Positions 17,582-33,150 are shown, counted from the first letter of the stretch. The stretch is DNA of 64,000 nt from Lautropia dentalis (GCF_003892345.1 NZ_RRUE01000001.1:589008-653007); one strand, 5' to 3'. Numbers and translations are program-made. Notes: generated from the letters alone by a model not told the origin.

Positions 17582-19891
17582 GTGCAGTCAAACACTCCCT
17601 CTGGCAGCCATCAGGTACTGGCGCGCAAATGGCGTCCGCGTGACTTCGACGCCCTGGTCGGACAGGACACCGTCGTGCGTGCCCTGCGCCATGCGCTCGA
17701 CAACCAGCGCCTGCACCATGCCTACCTGCTCACCGGTACCCGGGGCGTGGGCAAGACCACCATCGCCCGCATCCTGGCCAAGGCGCTGAACTGCGAGAAG
17801 GGTGTCAGCTCCCACCCTTGCGGCGAATGCTCCGCCTGCCGCGGTGTGGACGAAGGGCGCTTCCCCGACTACCTCGAAATGGACGCCGCCTCCAACCGCA
17901 AGGTGGAGGAAATGGCCGTCGTGCTCGAAAACGCCGCCTACCTGCCCACGGTGGGCCGCTACAAGGTCTTCGTCATCGACGAGGTCCACATGCTCTCCAC
18001 CCACGCCTTCAACGCCATGCTGAAGACGCTGGAAGAGCCGCCGCCGCACGTCGTCTTCGTGCTGGCCACCACCGACCCGCAGAAGGTGCCCGTCACCGTG
18101 CTGTCGCGCTGCATGCAGTTCGGCCTGCGCAATGTCGGCCCGGCCACCGTGGCCGGCCATCTGGCCCACGTGCTGGATGCCGAAGACATCCCCTACGAAG
18201 AAGGCAGCCTGAAGCTGATCGGCAAGGCCGCCGGCGGCAGCATGCGTGATGGCCTGTCGCTGCTCGATCAGGCCATCGCCCTGGGCGGCGGCCAGGTGCA
18301 GCAGCAGACCGTGCAGGAAATGCTCGGCACCGTCGACGAGGCACTGGCCCCCGAACTGCTCACCCTGCTGGCCGGTGGCGATGCCGCCGCCGTCGTGGCC
18401 GAGGCCGACGCACTGGCTGCCCGCAACGTGGCGCATGCGCAGATTCTCATGGCCATGGCCGGCGAACTGCAGCGCATTGCGCTCGCCCAGGTGGGGCAGG
18501 GCGATGCCCATCCGCTGGCCGACCAGATCGATCCGGGCGACGTGCAGGTCTGGTACCAGATTGCCATCCACGGCGTGCGCGACCTGTCGCTGGCGCCCGA
18601 TGCGCAGACCGGCTTCATGATGACCCTGCTGCGCATGCTGGCGTTCCGCGCCGAATCGCTGGCGCTCACGCCGCAGAGCGTGGCGGAGCTGGGGGCAGCC
18701 ACTGCCTCGCCCGCAGCGGGCATGCCTTCCGCAATGGGCGCAGCCGCCCGCGGCGCACCCGCGGGCGGGGATGCCCGGGCCGTGGCGGCGGCCATGGCGG
18801 CACAGGCCACCGGATCGGGGGAGCGGTCCGGCGCAGCCCGTACCGGCGGGGCCGGCGCTGGTGCCGCATCGTTCACTGCACAGGCTGCCGGCATGTCCAC
18901 GGCAGGTGCTTCAGGCCCAGCTTCGGGTACCGCAGTTCCGGGCGCCCAGGGGGCCGGCATGCCCGGCGCCGACGTGGCGAATGACCCGCGTGCCCGTGCC
19001 CGCCAGATGGCGGCCGCCATGGTGGCCCGTGGTGGCGATCGCCAGCACGCCGGCGCCGCACGCCAGACCGGAGCCAGTCAGGGGGCCGCCGGCCAGCGCC
19101 CGACCCCGGCAGGACGCGAGGCACAGACCCCGGCGCATCGTCCGGACCAGCCCGCGCCCGACGAACCCGGCCGACCTGCTGCACAATCTGCCGGCATATC
19201 ATCGCAGTCGCCAGCTTCCCGGCAGGCACCGGATTCCCGGCAGGCTTCGGCCTCTCAACAGGTTTCTGCTCCTGCGCAGGCATCACCTCACCAGCGGCCG
19301 CCCTCACAGCCGTCGTCCCGGCAGCCATCACCCCAGCAGCGCTCGCCGGCTTCCCCGGAGGTACCTGCCCAGCAGCCGGGGCACGGACACGCGCGCGAGG
19401 CGCGCTACTTCGACAGCTCGGCCAGCCGGCAGGCCAGTCCTGCCGGGGGCGATGACGCGCCCGCCGTTTCCCCTGACGCTCCGGCAGACTCCCCCCTCGA
19501 TTTCGATGGTGACTGGCCCGCACTGGCCGCCCGCCTGCCCGTGCAGGGCGCCGTGCGCCAGCTGTTTGCCCAGAGCGAACTGAAATCCCTGCAGGGCACC
19601 CGGTTCCAGGTGCAGGTGCAGGTCCGTCACCTGGCCGAGCCGGCGCTGGTCGAACGCGCCCGCGGGCTGCTCTGCACCCACTTCGGCACCGACGTGCAGC
19701 TGCAGGTTTCGGTGGGCCAGGTGGGCAAACAGACGGCCGCCGCACGTGCGTCGGAACAACAGGCGCGTCGTCAGGCTGCCAGCGAACAGGCCATTGCCGC
19801 CGATCCGTTCGTCAGAACATTGCTTGAAGAGTTCGGAGCCACCATACTGCCGGATTCGATCAAACCCCTCGATGGAGAAACCACACCATGA
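17582..19891 (+). CDS. dnaX: DNA polymerase III subunit gamma/tau
   Basis: 769-residue clamp-loader ATPase. GTG start; [17 protein letters not shown] follows at the expected place. Visible are Walker [10 protein letters not shown], a four-Cys zinc module (CGECSACRG), Walker [10 protein letters not shown] and the SRC motif LSRCMQF. Residues about 376-640 are a very long linker, first Ala/Gly/Met-rich and then Gln/Pro/Ser-rich, before a conserved C-terminal tau domain (about 645-769) that binds the polymerase alpha subunit. No A-rich slippery heptamer is seen, so a separate short gamma form is not predicted from sequence. The stop overlaps the ybaB start (ATGA), indicating coupled translation of dnaX-ybaB-recR. 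Confidence 0.97.
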   Translation: MQSNTPSGSHQVLARKWRPRDFDALVGQDTVVRALRHALDNQRLHHAYLLTGTRGVGKTTIARILAKALNCEKGVSSHPCGECSACRGVDEGRFPDYLEMDAASNRKVEEMAVVLENAAYLPTVGRYKVFVIDEVHMLSTHAFNAMLKTLEEPPPHVVFVLATTDPQKVPVTVLSRCMQFGLRNVGPATVAGHLAHVLDAEDIPYEEGSLKLIGKAAGGSMRDGLSLLDQAIALGGGQVQQQTVQEMLGTVDEALAPELLTLLAGGDAAAVVAEADALAARNVAHAQILMAMAGELQRIALAQVGQGDAHPLADQIDPGDVQVWYQIAIHGVRDLSLAPDAQTGFMMTLLRMLAFRAESLALTPQSVAELGAATASPAAGMPSAMGAAARGAPAGGDARAVAAAMAAQATGSGERSGAARTGGAGAGAASFTAQAAGMSTAGASGPASGTAVPGAQGAGMPGADVANDPRARARQMAAAMVARGGDRQHAGAARQTGASQGAAGQRPTPAGREAQTPAHRPDQPAPDEPGRPAAQSAGISSQSPASRQAPDSRQASASQQVSAPAQASPHQRPPSQPSSRQPSPQQRSPASPEVPAQQPGHGHAREARYFDSSASRQASPAGGDDAPAVSPDAPADSPLDFDGDWPALAARLPVQGAVRQLFAQSELKSLQGTRFQVQVQVRHLAEPALVERARGLLCTHFGTDVQLQVSVGQVGKQTAAARASEQQARRQAASEQAIAADPFVRTLLEEFGATILPDSIKPLDGETTP

Positions 19892-20214
19892 TGAAAAACC
19901 AGTTGGCTGGCCTCATGAAACAGGCCCAGCAGATGCAGGACAACATGAAGAAGGTCCAGGACTCGCTGGCCGACATCGAGGTGGAAGGCCAGTCCGGTGC
20001 CGGCCTCGTCAAGGTGCTGATGACCTGTCGCAACGATGTCCGCCGCATCACCATCGATCCCAGCCTGGTCGGTGATGACAAGGACATGCTGGAAGACCTG
20101 GTGGCCGCCGCCGTCAACGACGCCCTACGCCGTGCCGAGAAAACCGCCCAGGAAAAGATGTCGGCCGTCACCTCCGGCCTGCCGCTGCCCCCGGGATTCA
20201 AACTGCCGTTCTGA
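19888..20214 (+). CDS. ybaB: YbaB/EbfC family nucleoid-associated protein
   Basis: 108 residues: [22 protein letters not shown], split here as a Gln/Met-rich N-terminal helix, then [12 protein letters not shown] and the C-terminal ending [12 protein letters not shown] characteristic of the family. It forms a DNA-binding dimer that coats the nucleoid. The start overlaps the dnaX stop by four bases; recR follows 40 bp later, the standard order. Confidence 0.96.
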   Translation: MMKNQLAGLMKQAQQMQDNMKKVQDSLADIEVEGQSGAGLVKVLMTCRNDVRRITIDPSLVGDDKDMLEDLVAAAVNDALRRAEKTAQEKMSAVTSGLPLPPGFKLPF

Positions 20215-20254
20215 GTACGCGTCTCACGGCTCCGGTATTTGTGAAAGCCCCCGC

Positions 20255-20851
20255 GTGAAAGACCCCGCCGCCCTCGATGAACTGGTCAAGGCCTTGCAGG
20301 GCCTGCCCGGCGTTGGCCCGCGCTCGGCCCGGCGGCTGGCCTTTCACCTGCTGCAGCGTGACCGCGACGCCGCGCGGCGCCTGGCCGATGGCCTGAACGA
20401 GGCGCTGGACCGCGTCCAGCACTGCAGCCGCTGCAATACCCTCACCGAACACGACCTCTGCGAGATCTGCAGCGACGAAGACCGGGACCCCACCCAGCTC
20501 TGCGTGGTGGAAAACCCGGCCGACCTGCTGGTCATCGAACACACCCGTGCCTTTCAGGGCCTCTATTACGTCCTGATGGGGCGCCTGTCGCCACTCGACG
20601 GCATCGGCCCCGCCGACCTGCAGTTCGAGCGCCTGCTGACCCGCGCCACCGACGGCGTGGTGAAGGAAGTGGTGCTGGCCACCAATTTCACCCAGGAAGG
20701 GGAGGCCACCGCCCACTACCTCTCCGAGGTACTCACGGCCCGTGGCCTGTCGGTCAGCCGCCCGGCCCGGGGTGTACCGCTGGGCGGCGAGCTGGAATAC
20801 GTCGATGCCGCCACCGTGGCGCAGGCGCTGCGGGACCGGAAGCGGGTCTGA
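20255..20851 (+). CDS. recR: Recombination mediator RecR
   Basis: 198 residues from a GTG start ([21 protein letters not shown]), very near the usual length of about 200. Features in order: helix-hairpin-helix ([16 protein letters not shown]), four-Cys zinc finger (CSRC...CEIC) and the Toprim domain ([14 protein letters not shown] through the Walker-B-like region). With RecF/RecO it loads RecA on gapped DNA. It is the last gene of dnaX-ybaB-recR and meets a convergent gene after 12 bp. Confidence 0.96.
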   Translation: MKDPAALDELVKALQGLPGVGPRSARRLAFHLLQRDRDAARRLADGLNEALDRVQHCSRCNTLTEHDLCEICSDEDRDPTQLCVVENPADLLVIEHTRAFQGLYYVLMGRLSPLDGIGPADLQFERLLTRATDGVVKEVVLATNFTQEGEATAHYLSEVLTARGLSVSRPARGVPLGGELEYVDAATVAQALRDRKRV

Positions 20852-20863
20852 TTGCCCCCCTGC

Positions 20864-21376
20864 TCAGTCATCCACCTGCCGCCAGTGCTGCAGCCGGTGA
20901 TACGCGCTGCGCAGCGGCGAGGCCGTGTTGAGCTGGATCAGCCGCCCGAACGTGTACGCCTGCTGGCTGGTGAGGGTGGTGTACCAGACCGTTTCGTACA
21001 GCTCAGCCTCGGTGCGCCGGTCGAGAAAGGCGAGAATCTCCCCGTAAATACTGTCGAGCTTTTGCAGCAGCCCGGCCCATGGCACACCGGCATACGCGGC
21101 ATAGAAACCGCGGGCGATCTCCCCGAACTTTGCATTGGGAATGGCACAGGGCTTGCCCGTCTCTTCCCAGTGCCGGTTCCAGCGCAGTACCTCCTCGCCC
21201 CAGCCCACCAGATAGGCCACCAGGTCGTGCGGGGACATGCGGGTGTTTTTTATCTGGCCTTCCAGCACGGGCTGGCTGGTGTCCTTTGGGGCGATGCTGC
21301 CGAGTACGGGGCGAAGTTCGCCGAATTCATGGGTGATGTCGGCGATCAGGGCGTTTCTGTTCGCGGGGATGGGCAT
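20864..21376 (-). CDS. ClbS/DfsB family four-helix-bundle protein
   Basis: 170 residues from ATG 21376 (MPIPANRNALIADITHEF). Recognisable family features are the N-terminal RNALIADI, MSPHDLVAYLVGWGEEVLRW, the short Ala/Phe-rich helix and the C-terminal QQAYTFGRLIQLNTASPLRSA segment. ClbS inactivates the genotoxin colibactin by opening its cyclopropane; most chromosomal relatives have no known substrate, so resistance to a reactive metabolite is only a possibility. It is divergent from the sirtuin gene, sharing a 103-bp control region. Confidence 0.75.
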   Translation of the reverse strand: MPIPANRNALIADITHEFGELRPVLGSIAPKDTSQPVLEGQIKNTRMSPHDLVAYLVGWGEEVLRWNRHWEETGKPCAIPNAKFGEIARGFYAAYAGVPWAGLLQKLDSIYGEILAFLDRRTEAELYETVWYTTLTSQQAYTFGRLIQLNTASPLRSAYHRLQHWRQVDD

Positions 21377-21479
21377 GAGTGGGCCTTTCAGGTATATCTG
21401 TCCGGAGTGATGGTAGTACCTCATTGCGCAGCGGCGTACCATGCGCGTTCCCTGTCCTATTCTTTCTTCCGGAGACACC

Positions 21480-22169
21480 ATGCCCCAACGCATCGTCGTC
21501 CTCACCGGCGCCGGCGTCAGCGCCGACAGCGGCCTCAAGACCTTCCGTGACAGCGATGGCCTGTGGGAAGGCCATCGCGTGGAGGAAGTGGCCACGCCCG
21601 AGGCCTTCGACCGCAACCCCCAGCTGGTCATCGACTTCTACAACGAGCGCCGCCGGCAGGCACGGGCGGCCCAGCCCAATACCGCCCACCTCGCCCTGGC
21701 CCGGCTGCAGGATCGCTACGACGTGCAGATCATCACCCAGAACGTCGATGACCTGCACGAGCGGGCCGGCAGCCGCACCGTGCTGCACCTGCATGGCGAG
21801 CTGAACAAGCTGCGCAGCACGGTCGATGAGGACTATGTCATCGACTGGACCACCGACCAGAAACTCACTGATCTGGACCGCAACGGCAACCGCCTGCGCC
21901 CGTTCATCGTCTGGTTCGGCGAGAGCGTGCCGCTGATCGAACAGGCGGCCGAATGGGTGGCGCAGGCCGACCGGGTCATCGTGGTGGGCACCTCGCTGAA
22001 GGTCTATCCGGCGGCGGGGCTGCTGCGGTTTGCGCCCGCCCATGCCGAACGCTATCTGGTCGATCCCCGGCCACCGGCCGCGCCCGGTGTGCATATCATT
22101 GCTGCCACGGCCGCCGAAGGTGTGCCTCCGCTGGTGGACGAGCTGCTGGCGCAGGCCGGGCAGGCGTGA
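21480..22169 (+). CDS. cobB: NAD-dependent protein deacylase, sirtuin (zinc-site-less)
   Basis: 229 residues; start at 21480 with GGAG at 7-nt spacing. Sirtuin motifs are complete: VVLTGAGVSADSG, FRDSDGLWEG, TQNVDDLHERAG, HLHGEL (catalytic His) and VVGTSLKVYPAAGL. FYNERRR carries the Tyr-x-x-Arg pair linked to removal of succinyl groups in class III enzymes such as E. coli CobB. Unlike CobB, the protein has no cysteine at all, so the structural zinc tetrad after the catalytic His is missing; comparable zinc-free sirtuins occur in other bacteria. It removes acyl groups from lysines using NAD. Confidence 0.9.
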   Translation: MPQRIVVLTGAGVSADSGLKTFRDSDGLWEGHRVEEVATPEAFDRNPQLVIDFYNERRRQARAAQPNTAHLALARLQDRYDVQIITQNVDDLHERAGSRTVLHLHGELNKLRSTVDEDYVIDWTTDQKLTDLDRNGNRLRPFIVWFGESVPLIEQAAEWVAQADRVIVVGTSLKVYPAAGLLRFAPAHAERYLVDPRPPAAPGVHIIAATAAEGVPPLVDELLAQAGQA

Positions 22170-22336
22170 CGGGCAAGGTATGACCGGCAGGTCTGCCGGG
22201 CGGCATGATCTGCCAGCGAGCAGGGTGGCCTGACCGGAACGGAGGGTATGGGGCTTCCGGAAGATGCGGGCATCAGCGGGGTTCGGGTCCGTGAGTATTT
22301 CGGGGGCCGTGAGTATTCATGGGAAGCCGGAGACCC

Positions 22337-22364
22337 TTGCCGTGCCTGTGGCACAATATATTCA
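22337..22364 (+). promoter_or_regulatory. Possible promoter of brnQ
   Basis: TTGCCG (22337-22342), 16-nt spacer, TATTCA (22359-22364), 24 bp before the brnQ ATG. The -10 is weak; the spacer includes a small GTGCC/GGCAC inverted repeat. Confidence 0.35.
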
Positions 22365-22387
22365 TAAACCGTCGGTTCCATATTCCC

Positions 22388-23743
22388 ATGAACAATATCA
22401 ACAAGAGATCGGCATTCGTGGCCACGGGCCTGATGCTGTTTGCGCTGTTCTTCGGCTCGGGCAATCTCATCTACCCCCCCACCATGGGGCAGCAGGCTGG
22501 CTCCAGCATCGTGCCGGCCATGCTCGGCTTTCTGGTCACCGGTGTCGGGCTGCCGCTGATGGGGGTGCTGGCCATTGCGTACTCCCGTTCGCGTGACATC
22601 CAGCAGCTGGCCAGCCGGGTCAGCGTCTGGTATGGGGTGGCGTTCTCGGTGGCGCTGTATCTGTCCATCGGGCCACTCTTCGTGGCGCCGCGCAATGCCA
22701 CCGTGGCCTTCGACATCGGCATCAAGCCCTTTCTGGGCGAAGGTGATCATCCGGGCTGGCTGGCCGGTTTTGCCGTCATCTTCTACATCCTGAGCTTCTG
22801 GCTGTCGGTGTCGCCGGGCAAGCTGGTGGACCGGGTGGGCAAGGTGCTCACGCCGGCGCTGCTGCTGTCCATTGCCATTCTGGTGGTGTATGCAGCCTTC
22901 AACCCGATGGCACCGCTGCAGGCCCCGTCGCCCGAGTATGCGGCCCATCCGGTGGTGAAGGGGCTGATCGAGGGCTACGGCACGATGGATGCGCTGGCCT
23001 CGCTGGTGTTTGCCATCATCGTGATCAATGCCGTGCGCAGCATGGGCTTCGAACGCAACGCCGACATCATGTCGCTGACCGCCCGGGCCGGGCTGGTGGC
23101 GGTGACGTTCCTGGCCATCGTCTATGCCTTCGTGGCCTACATGGGTGCGAGCAGCGTGGGGGTCATGGGCTTTCAGGAAAATGGCGCCGCCGTGCTGGCC
23201 AAGAGCGCCACACACTACTTTGGCTATCCCGGCAATTTCCTGCTGGCCGTCATCGTGGTGCTGGCCTGCCTGTCCACGTCGGTGGGGCTAATCACCTCCT
23301 GCGGCGAATATTTCGTGCGGCTGATTCCCGGGGTGCCGTTCCGGGTGTGGATCATCCTGTTCACGCTCATCTCGTTCGTGCTCTCCAACGCCGGGCTTTC
23401 CACCATCATCAAGTTCTCGGTGCCGCTGCTGATGCTGCTGTATCCGCTGACGGTGGTGCTCATCCTGCTGGCCTTCCTGAACAACCTGTTCGGTGGCCGC
23501 CAGGTGGTCTATGCCTGCACGCTGCTGGGGACGGCACCCATCGCCATCATCGACGGCTGGCGCACGCTGCACACCATGCTCGAAGGCGCGCCGGATGCCT
23601 GGATCCTGCAGGCCGATGCCTGGCTCAAGGGCGCACTGCCGTTCTATGCCGAGGGGCTGGGCTGGGTGCTGCCGGCGGCCGCCGGTTTCGTGGTGGGGCT
23701 GGTGCTGAGCCGGGTCGGGGGAGGCATGCGACCCGCAGGCTGA
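22388..23743 (+). CDS. brnQ: Branched-chain amino acid : cation symporter BrnQ (LIVCS family)
   Basis: 451 residues with about 12 membrane segments. The first helix carries the family signature ATGLMLFALFFGSGNLIYP; NAVRSMGFERNADIM and the glycine-rich helix 1 match LIVCS carriers that import Leu, Ile and Val with Na+. The start at 22388 has no strong ribosome site but fits the conserved N-terminus. It is a single gene between cobB and carA. Confidence 0.93.
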   Translation: MNNINKRSAFVATGLMLFALFFGSGNLIYPPTMGQQAGSSIVPAMLGFLVTGVGLPLMGVLAIAYSRSRDIQQLASRVSVWYGVAFSVALYLSIGPLFVAPRNATVAFDIGIKPFLGEGDHPGWLAGFAVIFYILSFWLSVSPGKLVDRVGKVLTPALLLSIAILVVYAAFNPMAPLQAPSPEYAAHPVVKGLIEGYGTMDALASLVFAIIVINAVRSMGFERNADIMSLTARAGLVAVTFLAIVYAFVAYMGASSVGVMGFQENGAAVLAKSATHYFGYPGNFLLAVIVVLACLSTSVGLITSCGEYFVRLIPGVPFRVWIILFTLISFVLSNAGLSTIIKFSVPLLMLLYPLTVVLILLAFLNNLFGGRQVVYACTLLGTAPIAIIDGWRTLHTMLEGAPDAWILQADAWLKGALPFYAEGLGWVLPAAAGFVVGLVLSRVGGGMRPAG

Positions 23744-23865
23744 TGTTCGCGGCGGCACCGGGCCGGCCCCTGACGTGTGTCAGCCCGGTACGGATCTGCC
23801 TGCCGCGCCGCAGCAACCGCATTGGCCGTATGGCATAATTGAGCGGTTTACCTGTCGGGTGGGAT

Positions 23866-25209
23866 ATGCCGAATCCATTTGCTCCAAAGCTGCCCCGTGC
23901 GGCCCTCGTTCTGGCGGACGGGACCGTGTTTTCTGGATATTCCTTTGGAGCCCCCGGGCTCTCGGCCGGGGAGGTGGTTTTCAATACCGCCATGACCGGC
24001 TATCAGGAAATCCTCTCTGATCCCTCCTACGCCCGCCAGATCGTCACGCTTACCAGCGCCCAGATCGGCAACACCGGCGTCAACCCCGAAGACATGGAGT
24101 CCCGCGCCGTGCCGGTGGCGGGGCTCGTCATCCGCGCACTGCCGCAGCAGGTCTCCAGCTGGCGCGCCACCCAGTCGCTGCCCGATTTCCTGAAGGAACA
24201 CGGCAAGCTGGGCCTGGTTGGCATCGACACCCGCCGGCTCACCCGCCTGCTGCGCGAGCGCGGCTCGCAGAATGGCTGCCTGGTGGCCGCCGCCGAGGTG
24301 GGGCAGGAACCCGACATCGAGGCCGCGCTGGCCGCGGCCAAAGCCTTCCCCGGGCTGGCCGGCATGGACCTGGCCAAGGAATATACCGTCGACGGTCACT
24401 ATCCGTGGGAAGAGGGCAGCTGGTCACTGGAAAAGGGCCATCGTGCCCAGCCACACCTGAAGGGCGAGGCCGCCGCCGCTGCGGCCCGGGCTGCTTCCGG
24501 CAGCGCCAGTGCAGCCGGTACGGCCGCGTCTGCAAACACGGCCACGGCCGGCACCGGCAAGGTCACGGCTGCTGCTGCACCGTCCCCCACCGGCGCGCAG
24601 ACGGGCCTGCCCGATCCATCCGCCCCGCACAGCCGGCGCTTCCGCGTCGTGGCCTACGACTTCGGCACCAAGCTCAACATCCTGCGCCTGCTGGCCGATC
24701 AGGGCTGTGATGTCACCGTCGTCCCGGCGCAGACGCCGGCGGCCGACGTGCTGGCCATGCAGCCCGATGGGGTCTTCTTCTCCAACGGCCCCGGCGACCC
24801 GGAGCCCTGTACCTACGCCATCGATGCGCTGCGCACCTTCATCGACCGCAAGGTGCCGTTTTTCGGCATCTGCCTGGGCCACCAGCTGCTGGGCCTGGCT
24901 GCGGGCGCCCGCACTGTCAAGATGAAGTTCGGCCACCACGGCGCCAACCATCCGGTGAAGGATCTCGACACCGGCCGTGTCTGCATCACCAGCCAGAACC
25001 ACGGCTTCGCGGTGGATGCCGCCTCGCTGCCGGCCAACGTGCGCACCACCCACGTCTCGCTGTTCGATGGCTCGCTGCAGGGCATCGCGCTCACCGATGC
25101 GCCGGCCTTCAGCTTCCAGGGCCACCCCGAGGCCTCGCCCGGTCCGCACGACGTGGCCTACCTGTTTGAACGTTTTGCCCAGCTGATGGCCGGGCACCGC
25201 AGCCATTGA
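23866..25209 (+). CDS. carA: Carbamoyl-phosphate synthase small (glutaminase) subunit
   Basis: 447 residues; the family norm is about 380. The N-terminal CarA domain (residues 1-190; [17 protein letters not shown]) is joined to the class-I glutaminase domain (about 255-447) with nucleophile Cys in [14 protein letters not shown] and His/Glu in [10 protein letters not shown]. Residues about 194-257 form an Ala/Ser/Thr-rich insertion between the domains that accounts for the extra length. It delivers ammonia from glutamine to CarB for arginine and pyrimidine synthesis. carB starts 15 bp downstream, so the two are one operon. Confidence 0.97.
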   Translation: MPNPFAPKLPRAALVLADGTVFSGYSFGAPGLSAGEVVFNTAMTGYQEILSDPSYARQIVTLTSAQIGNTGVNPEDMESRAVPVAGLVIRALPQQVSSWRATQSLPDFLKEHGKLGLVGIDTRRLTRLLRERGSQNGCLVAAAEVGQEPDIEAALAAAKAFPGLAGMDLAKEYTVDGHYPWEEGSWSLEKGHRAQPHLKGEAAAAAARAASGSASAAGTAASANTATAGTGKVTAAAAPSPTGAQTGLPDPSAPHSRRFRVVAYDFGTKLNILRLLADQGCDVTVVPAQTPAADVLAMQPDGVFFSNGPGDPEPCTYAIDALRTFIDRKVPFFGICLGHQLLGLAAGARTVKMKFGHHGANHPVKDLDTGRVCITSQNHGFAVDAASLPANVRTTHVSLFDGSLQGIALTDAPAFSFQGHPEASPGPHDVAYLFERFAQLMAGHRSH

Positions 25210-25224
25210 GCGAGTGACCGCATC

Positions 25225-28554
<3,330 letters not shown>

Positions 28555-28968
28555 GCCGTGTTGCCCAGGAGGTCCTTTGGCGCCCCTACCCGGGTGGGGT
28601 GGATCGGTGCGTTGTCATTTGCCGTCAATAGTCATGCTGTTGCCGACAAATGACTCCTTTTGATTCACTCCGATCCCGGGCGCAGAACGTTCACGGGCCT
28701 TTGTTGCGCTCCCCTTGCATCGTTTGGTCCGGATTGTGCGGCCCATGCCGGCACGGTGTGGCCCGTTTCGGCACGGTGCAGCCCGCTTCAGCATGACCAC
28801 GCAATCCGTCCTTTCTGTCGCATGATCGCGCAACCCGTCTTTTTTGTATCGTGAAAGGATATAGGCGCCGCCTGCCAAATCGTGTAAACTGAAGGCATTG
28901 ATTGATCGTCAGACCCCGAGGCCGTTCTGCCCCGGGGTCTTTGTCTTTTTCTGGGAGATTCCCCCGTC
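28555..28968. other. Intergenic region carB-greA with imperfect repeats
   Basis: No gene seen. It contains an 8-bp inverted repeat (GTCATTTG...CAAATGAC, about 28615-28653), two imperfect 20-bp direct repeats around 28746-28790, two imperfect 29-bp direct repeats around 28791-28849, and the terminator-like hairpin in front of greA. A TAAACT at 28885-28890 may be the greA -10. Confidence 0.5.
28911..28950 (+). terminator. Rho-independent terminator inside the greA leader
   Basis: Stem AGACCCCG / CGGGGTCT followed by TTGTCTTTTT, ending only 18 bp before the greA ATG. It either ends the carAB transcript or truncates transcripts starting just upstream, giving a short leader RNA. Confidence 0.75.
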
Positions 28969-29448
28969 ATGGCCACCTCCGTTCCGTTGACCAAGCACGG
29001 TGCACAGCTGCTCAAGGACGAACTGCAACGCCTCAAGTCGGTCGAGCGGCCGAACGTCATCAACGCCATTGCCGAAGCGCGCGCCCAGGGCGACCTCTCG
29101 GAAAACGCCGAGTACGAATCCGCCAAGGAGTGCCAGAGCTTCATCGAAGGCCGCATTGCCGAACTGGAAGGCAAGCTCTCGGCCGCCCAGATCATCGATC
29201 CGGCCACGCTGGACGCCGATGGTCGCGTGGTGTTCGGCGCCACCGTCCAGCTCGAGGACATCGAGTCCGGCGACAAGGTCACCTACCAGATCGTCGGTGA
29301 CGACGAGGCCGACATCAAACTGTCCAAGATCTCCATCTCCAGCCCGCTGGCCCGCGCCCTCATCGGCAAGTACGCCGGCGACGTGGCTTCCTTCCAGGCC
29401 CCCGGCGGCGAACGCGAGTACGAAGTGCTGGAAGTGCTGTACAAGTAG
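28969..29448 (+). CDS. greA: Transcription elongation factor GreA
   Basis: 159 residues: N-terminal coiled coil ([38 protein letters not shown], with the tip acidic residues) and C-terminal FKBP-like domain ending [18 protein letters not shown]. It rescues backtracked RNA polymerase by stimulating transcript cleavage. GGGAG precedes the ATG. The carAB-greA order is usual for the group. Confidence 0.98.
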   Translation: MATSVPLTKHGAQLLKDELQRLKSVERPNVINAIAEARAQGDLSENAEYESAKECQSFIEGRIAELEGKLSAAQIIDPATLDADGRVVFGATVQLEDIESGDKVTYQIVGDDEADIKLSKISISSPLARALIGKYAGDVASFQAPGGEREYEVLEVLYK

Positions 29449-29623
29449 CAAAGGCCCCGTGGGCAAAGATCCCGCTGCGAGCAAAGCCTCCGCTGCAGCC
29501 CCGTTGTCCGGCTCATGCCGGGGGCAGGCTGCCTGACCGTAACCGGCGCATAGCTGACCGTGCTCCTGCCCTATCGGGGTCATAGAAAAAATCAGCTTGC
29601 GGCCGGTGTCGGCCGCGCTATCA

Positions 29624-29932
29624 TCAGATACCGGTGTCTTCTTCCGGCTTCGGCCGGAAGAGCACCAGCACATTGCCAACCAGCTGCACCGCCGCACTGG
29701 ACGTGCTGTCGGTGATCTCATCCCTGGCGGCCTGCCGGGCCTCGCGGTCCATGCCCGCCAGCCGTACCTTGATCAGCTCATGGGCGCGCAGCGCCCGGTC
29801 GATCTCCTGCAGCACGGCAGGGGTGAGACCGGCTGCGCCCAGCAGCACGACGGGGTTCAGGGGGTGTGCCTGGGCGGCCAGCGCCTTGCGCTCGGCCTTG
29901 TCCAGCATCAGGGTCGGCATGGTCTTGTGCAT
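29624..29932 (-). CDS. yhbY: YhbY family RNA-binding protein (CRM domain)
   Basis: 102 residues from ATG 29932 (MHKTMPTLMLDKAERK), with GGAGG 14 nt upstream; a second Met (29920) is also possible. The CRM fold is recognisable from LNPVVLLGAAGLTPAVLQEID, split as the GxxG-type loop, and the following LIKVRLAG. YhbY associates with pre-50S particles. It is divergent from rlmE, as in many proteobacteria. Confidence 0.93.
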   Translation of the reverse strand: MHKTMPTLMLDKAERKALAAQAHPLNPVVLLGAAGLTPAVLQEIDRALRAHELIKVRLAGMDREARQAARDEITDSTSSAAVQLVGNVLVLFRPKPEEDTGI

Positions 29933-30066
29933 CGAAGAGTTGCAATCCTCCATTCTAGAGCGTGTCACGGATCCGGTCGCGCCGTATCGGCGCATCATGT
30001 TCCTGACAGGCCCCTGAAGTCCGATAACCGCGGATCCCCTGGTCCGGTCCGTCTTCCCGAGTCGTC

Positions 30067-30774
30067 GTGTACAGCAGTCGCAGCAAGAAAGTGAACAAGG
30101 CCTGGCTTCACGATCACATCAATGATCCCTACGTGAAGCTGGCGCAGCGCCATCACTACCGTGCCCGGGCGGCCTTCAAGCTCATCGGCATCGACGAGCA
30201 GGACCACCTCATCAGGCCGGGCATGACCGTGGTGGATCTGGGCTCGGCCCCCGGCAGCTGGTCACAGGTGGTTCGCCGGCGTCTGGCCGCGCCGAATCTG
30301 GCTCCCGACGTGCGCGTGGCCGACGACCTGCGCAGCGAGGCCCCCCAGATTCCCGTGCAGGGTCGCGTCATCGCACTGGACATGCTGCCCATGGACCCCA
30401 TCCCGGGCGTCGAGTATTTTCAGGGTGACTTTCGCGAGCAGGCCGTGCTCGATCAGCTCGAATCCCTGCTGCAGGGCCAGAAGGTGGATCTTGTTTTGTC
30501 CGACATGGCCCCCAACTTGAGCGGAGTGGGTGTCGCCGACGCCGCCCGCATGCAGGACCTGGCCGAACTGTCGGTGGATTTTGCCAGTCGCTGGCTCAAG
30601 CCCGAGGGCGCGCTGCTCATCAAGGTCTTCCATGGCAGCGGCTACAGCCAGCTGGTGCGCCTCTTCAAGGATCACTTCGCCGTCGTGCAGCCCCGCAAGC
30701 CCAAAGCCTCGCGTGACCGCTCGGCCGAAACCTACCTGCTGGGACGGCGCCTGAAGGCGCCGGCGGCCGGGTGA
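30067..30774 (+). CDS. rlmE: 23S rRNA (uridine-2552-2'-O)-methyltransferase
   Basis: 235 residues from a GTG start ([17 protein letters not shown]). SAM-binding motif [13 protein letters not shown], then [12 protein letters not shown] and [11 protein letters not shown] carry the catalytic Asp and Lys of the FtsJ/RrmJ family. It methylates U2552 in the A-loop late in 50S assembly. It is followed by ftsH, the classical rlmE-ftsH pair, although 394 bp separate them here. Confidence 0.96.
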   Translation: MYSSRSKKVNKAWLHDHINDPYVKLAQRHHYRARAAFKLIGIDEQDHLIRPGMTVVDLGSAPGSWSQVVRRRLAAPNLAPDVRVADDLRSEAPQIPVQGRVIALDMLPMDPIPGVEYFQGDFREQAVLDQLESLLQGQKVDLVLSDMAPNLSGVGVADAARMQDLAELSVDFASRWLKPEGALLIKVFHGSGYSQLVRLFKDHFAVVQPRKPKASRDRSAETYLLGRRLKAPAAG

Positions 30775-31168
30775 GAAGGGGGGCATGGGGCCGTGCGTGC
30801 TCGGGTATCCGTGGTGCCGGGTGGCGCGTTCCGGGCGCGGGTGTTCGGGCAGCGGTGTTCAGACGCATGTGTTCGGGCACAAGTGTTCAGACACCAGGTG
30901 TTCAGACTCAGGTGCTCGGACACAGATACTCGGATACAGGCATCTGGATGCGGGTGGTTACACCTTCCTTCGGTGCGGGCATTCCGTCCCACAGCGCCCC
31001 GGGGCAGCTGCGAACAGGGCATCCGGGCAGGGCAGCCAGGCCACACGGGCAGCCTCCTGAGCCGTTCATCAGTCATCATCAGGCAGAAAAGTACGGGCAA
31101 CACCATGCAACAGCGTAGAATCAACTGGCCACGGGCATCTTGCCCGCGTGCCTCATGAGGAAGAGCAG
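30775..31168. other. Intergenic region rlmE-ftsH with degenerate short repeats
   Basis: Positions about 30840-30950 consist of degenerate 12-16-bp repeats of the type GTGTTCAGACAC/GTGTTCGGGCAC. No gene; the ftsH promoter was not identified with confidence. Confidence 0.45.
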
Positions 31169-33076
<1,908 letters not shown>

Positions 33077-33123
33077 TGGTGGGGGCTCCTGCCCCCTGAA
33101 AGCCACCGCTGTGGACAGTACGG

Positions 33124-33150
33124 AAAACGGCTCTTCGGGGCCGTTTCTGC
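33124..33150 (+). terminator. Terminator after ftsH
   Basis: Stem AAACGGCTC / GGGCCGTTT with a TTCG tetraloop, followed by CTGCATTCT; a second GC-rich hairpin (GGGGGC/GCCCCC) lies directly after the stop codon. Confidence 0.6.

Noticed and set aside
18700-19500. Programmed frameshift in dnaX
   Set aside because: No A-rich slippery heptamer or following stop arrangement as in E. coli; the long linker is continuous in one frame.
22183-22200. Terminator after cobB (CCGGCAG/CTGCCGG hairpin)
   Set aside because: Stem is present but no T-run follows on either strand.
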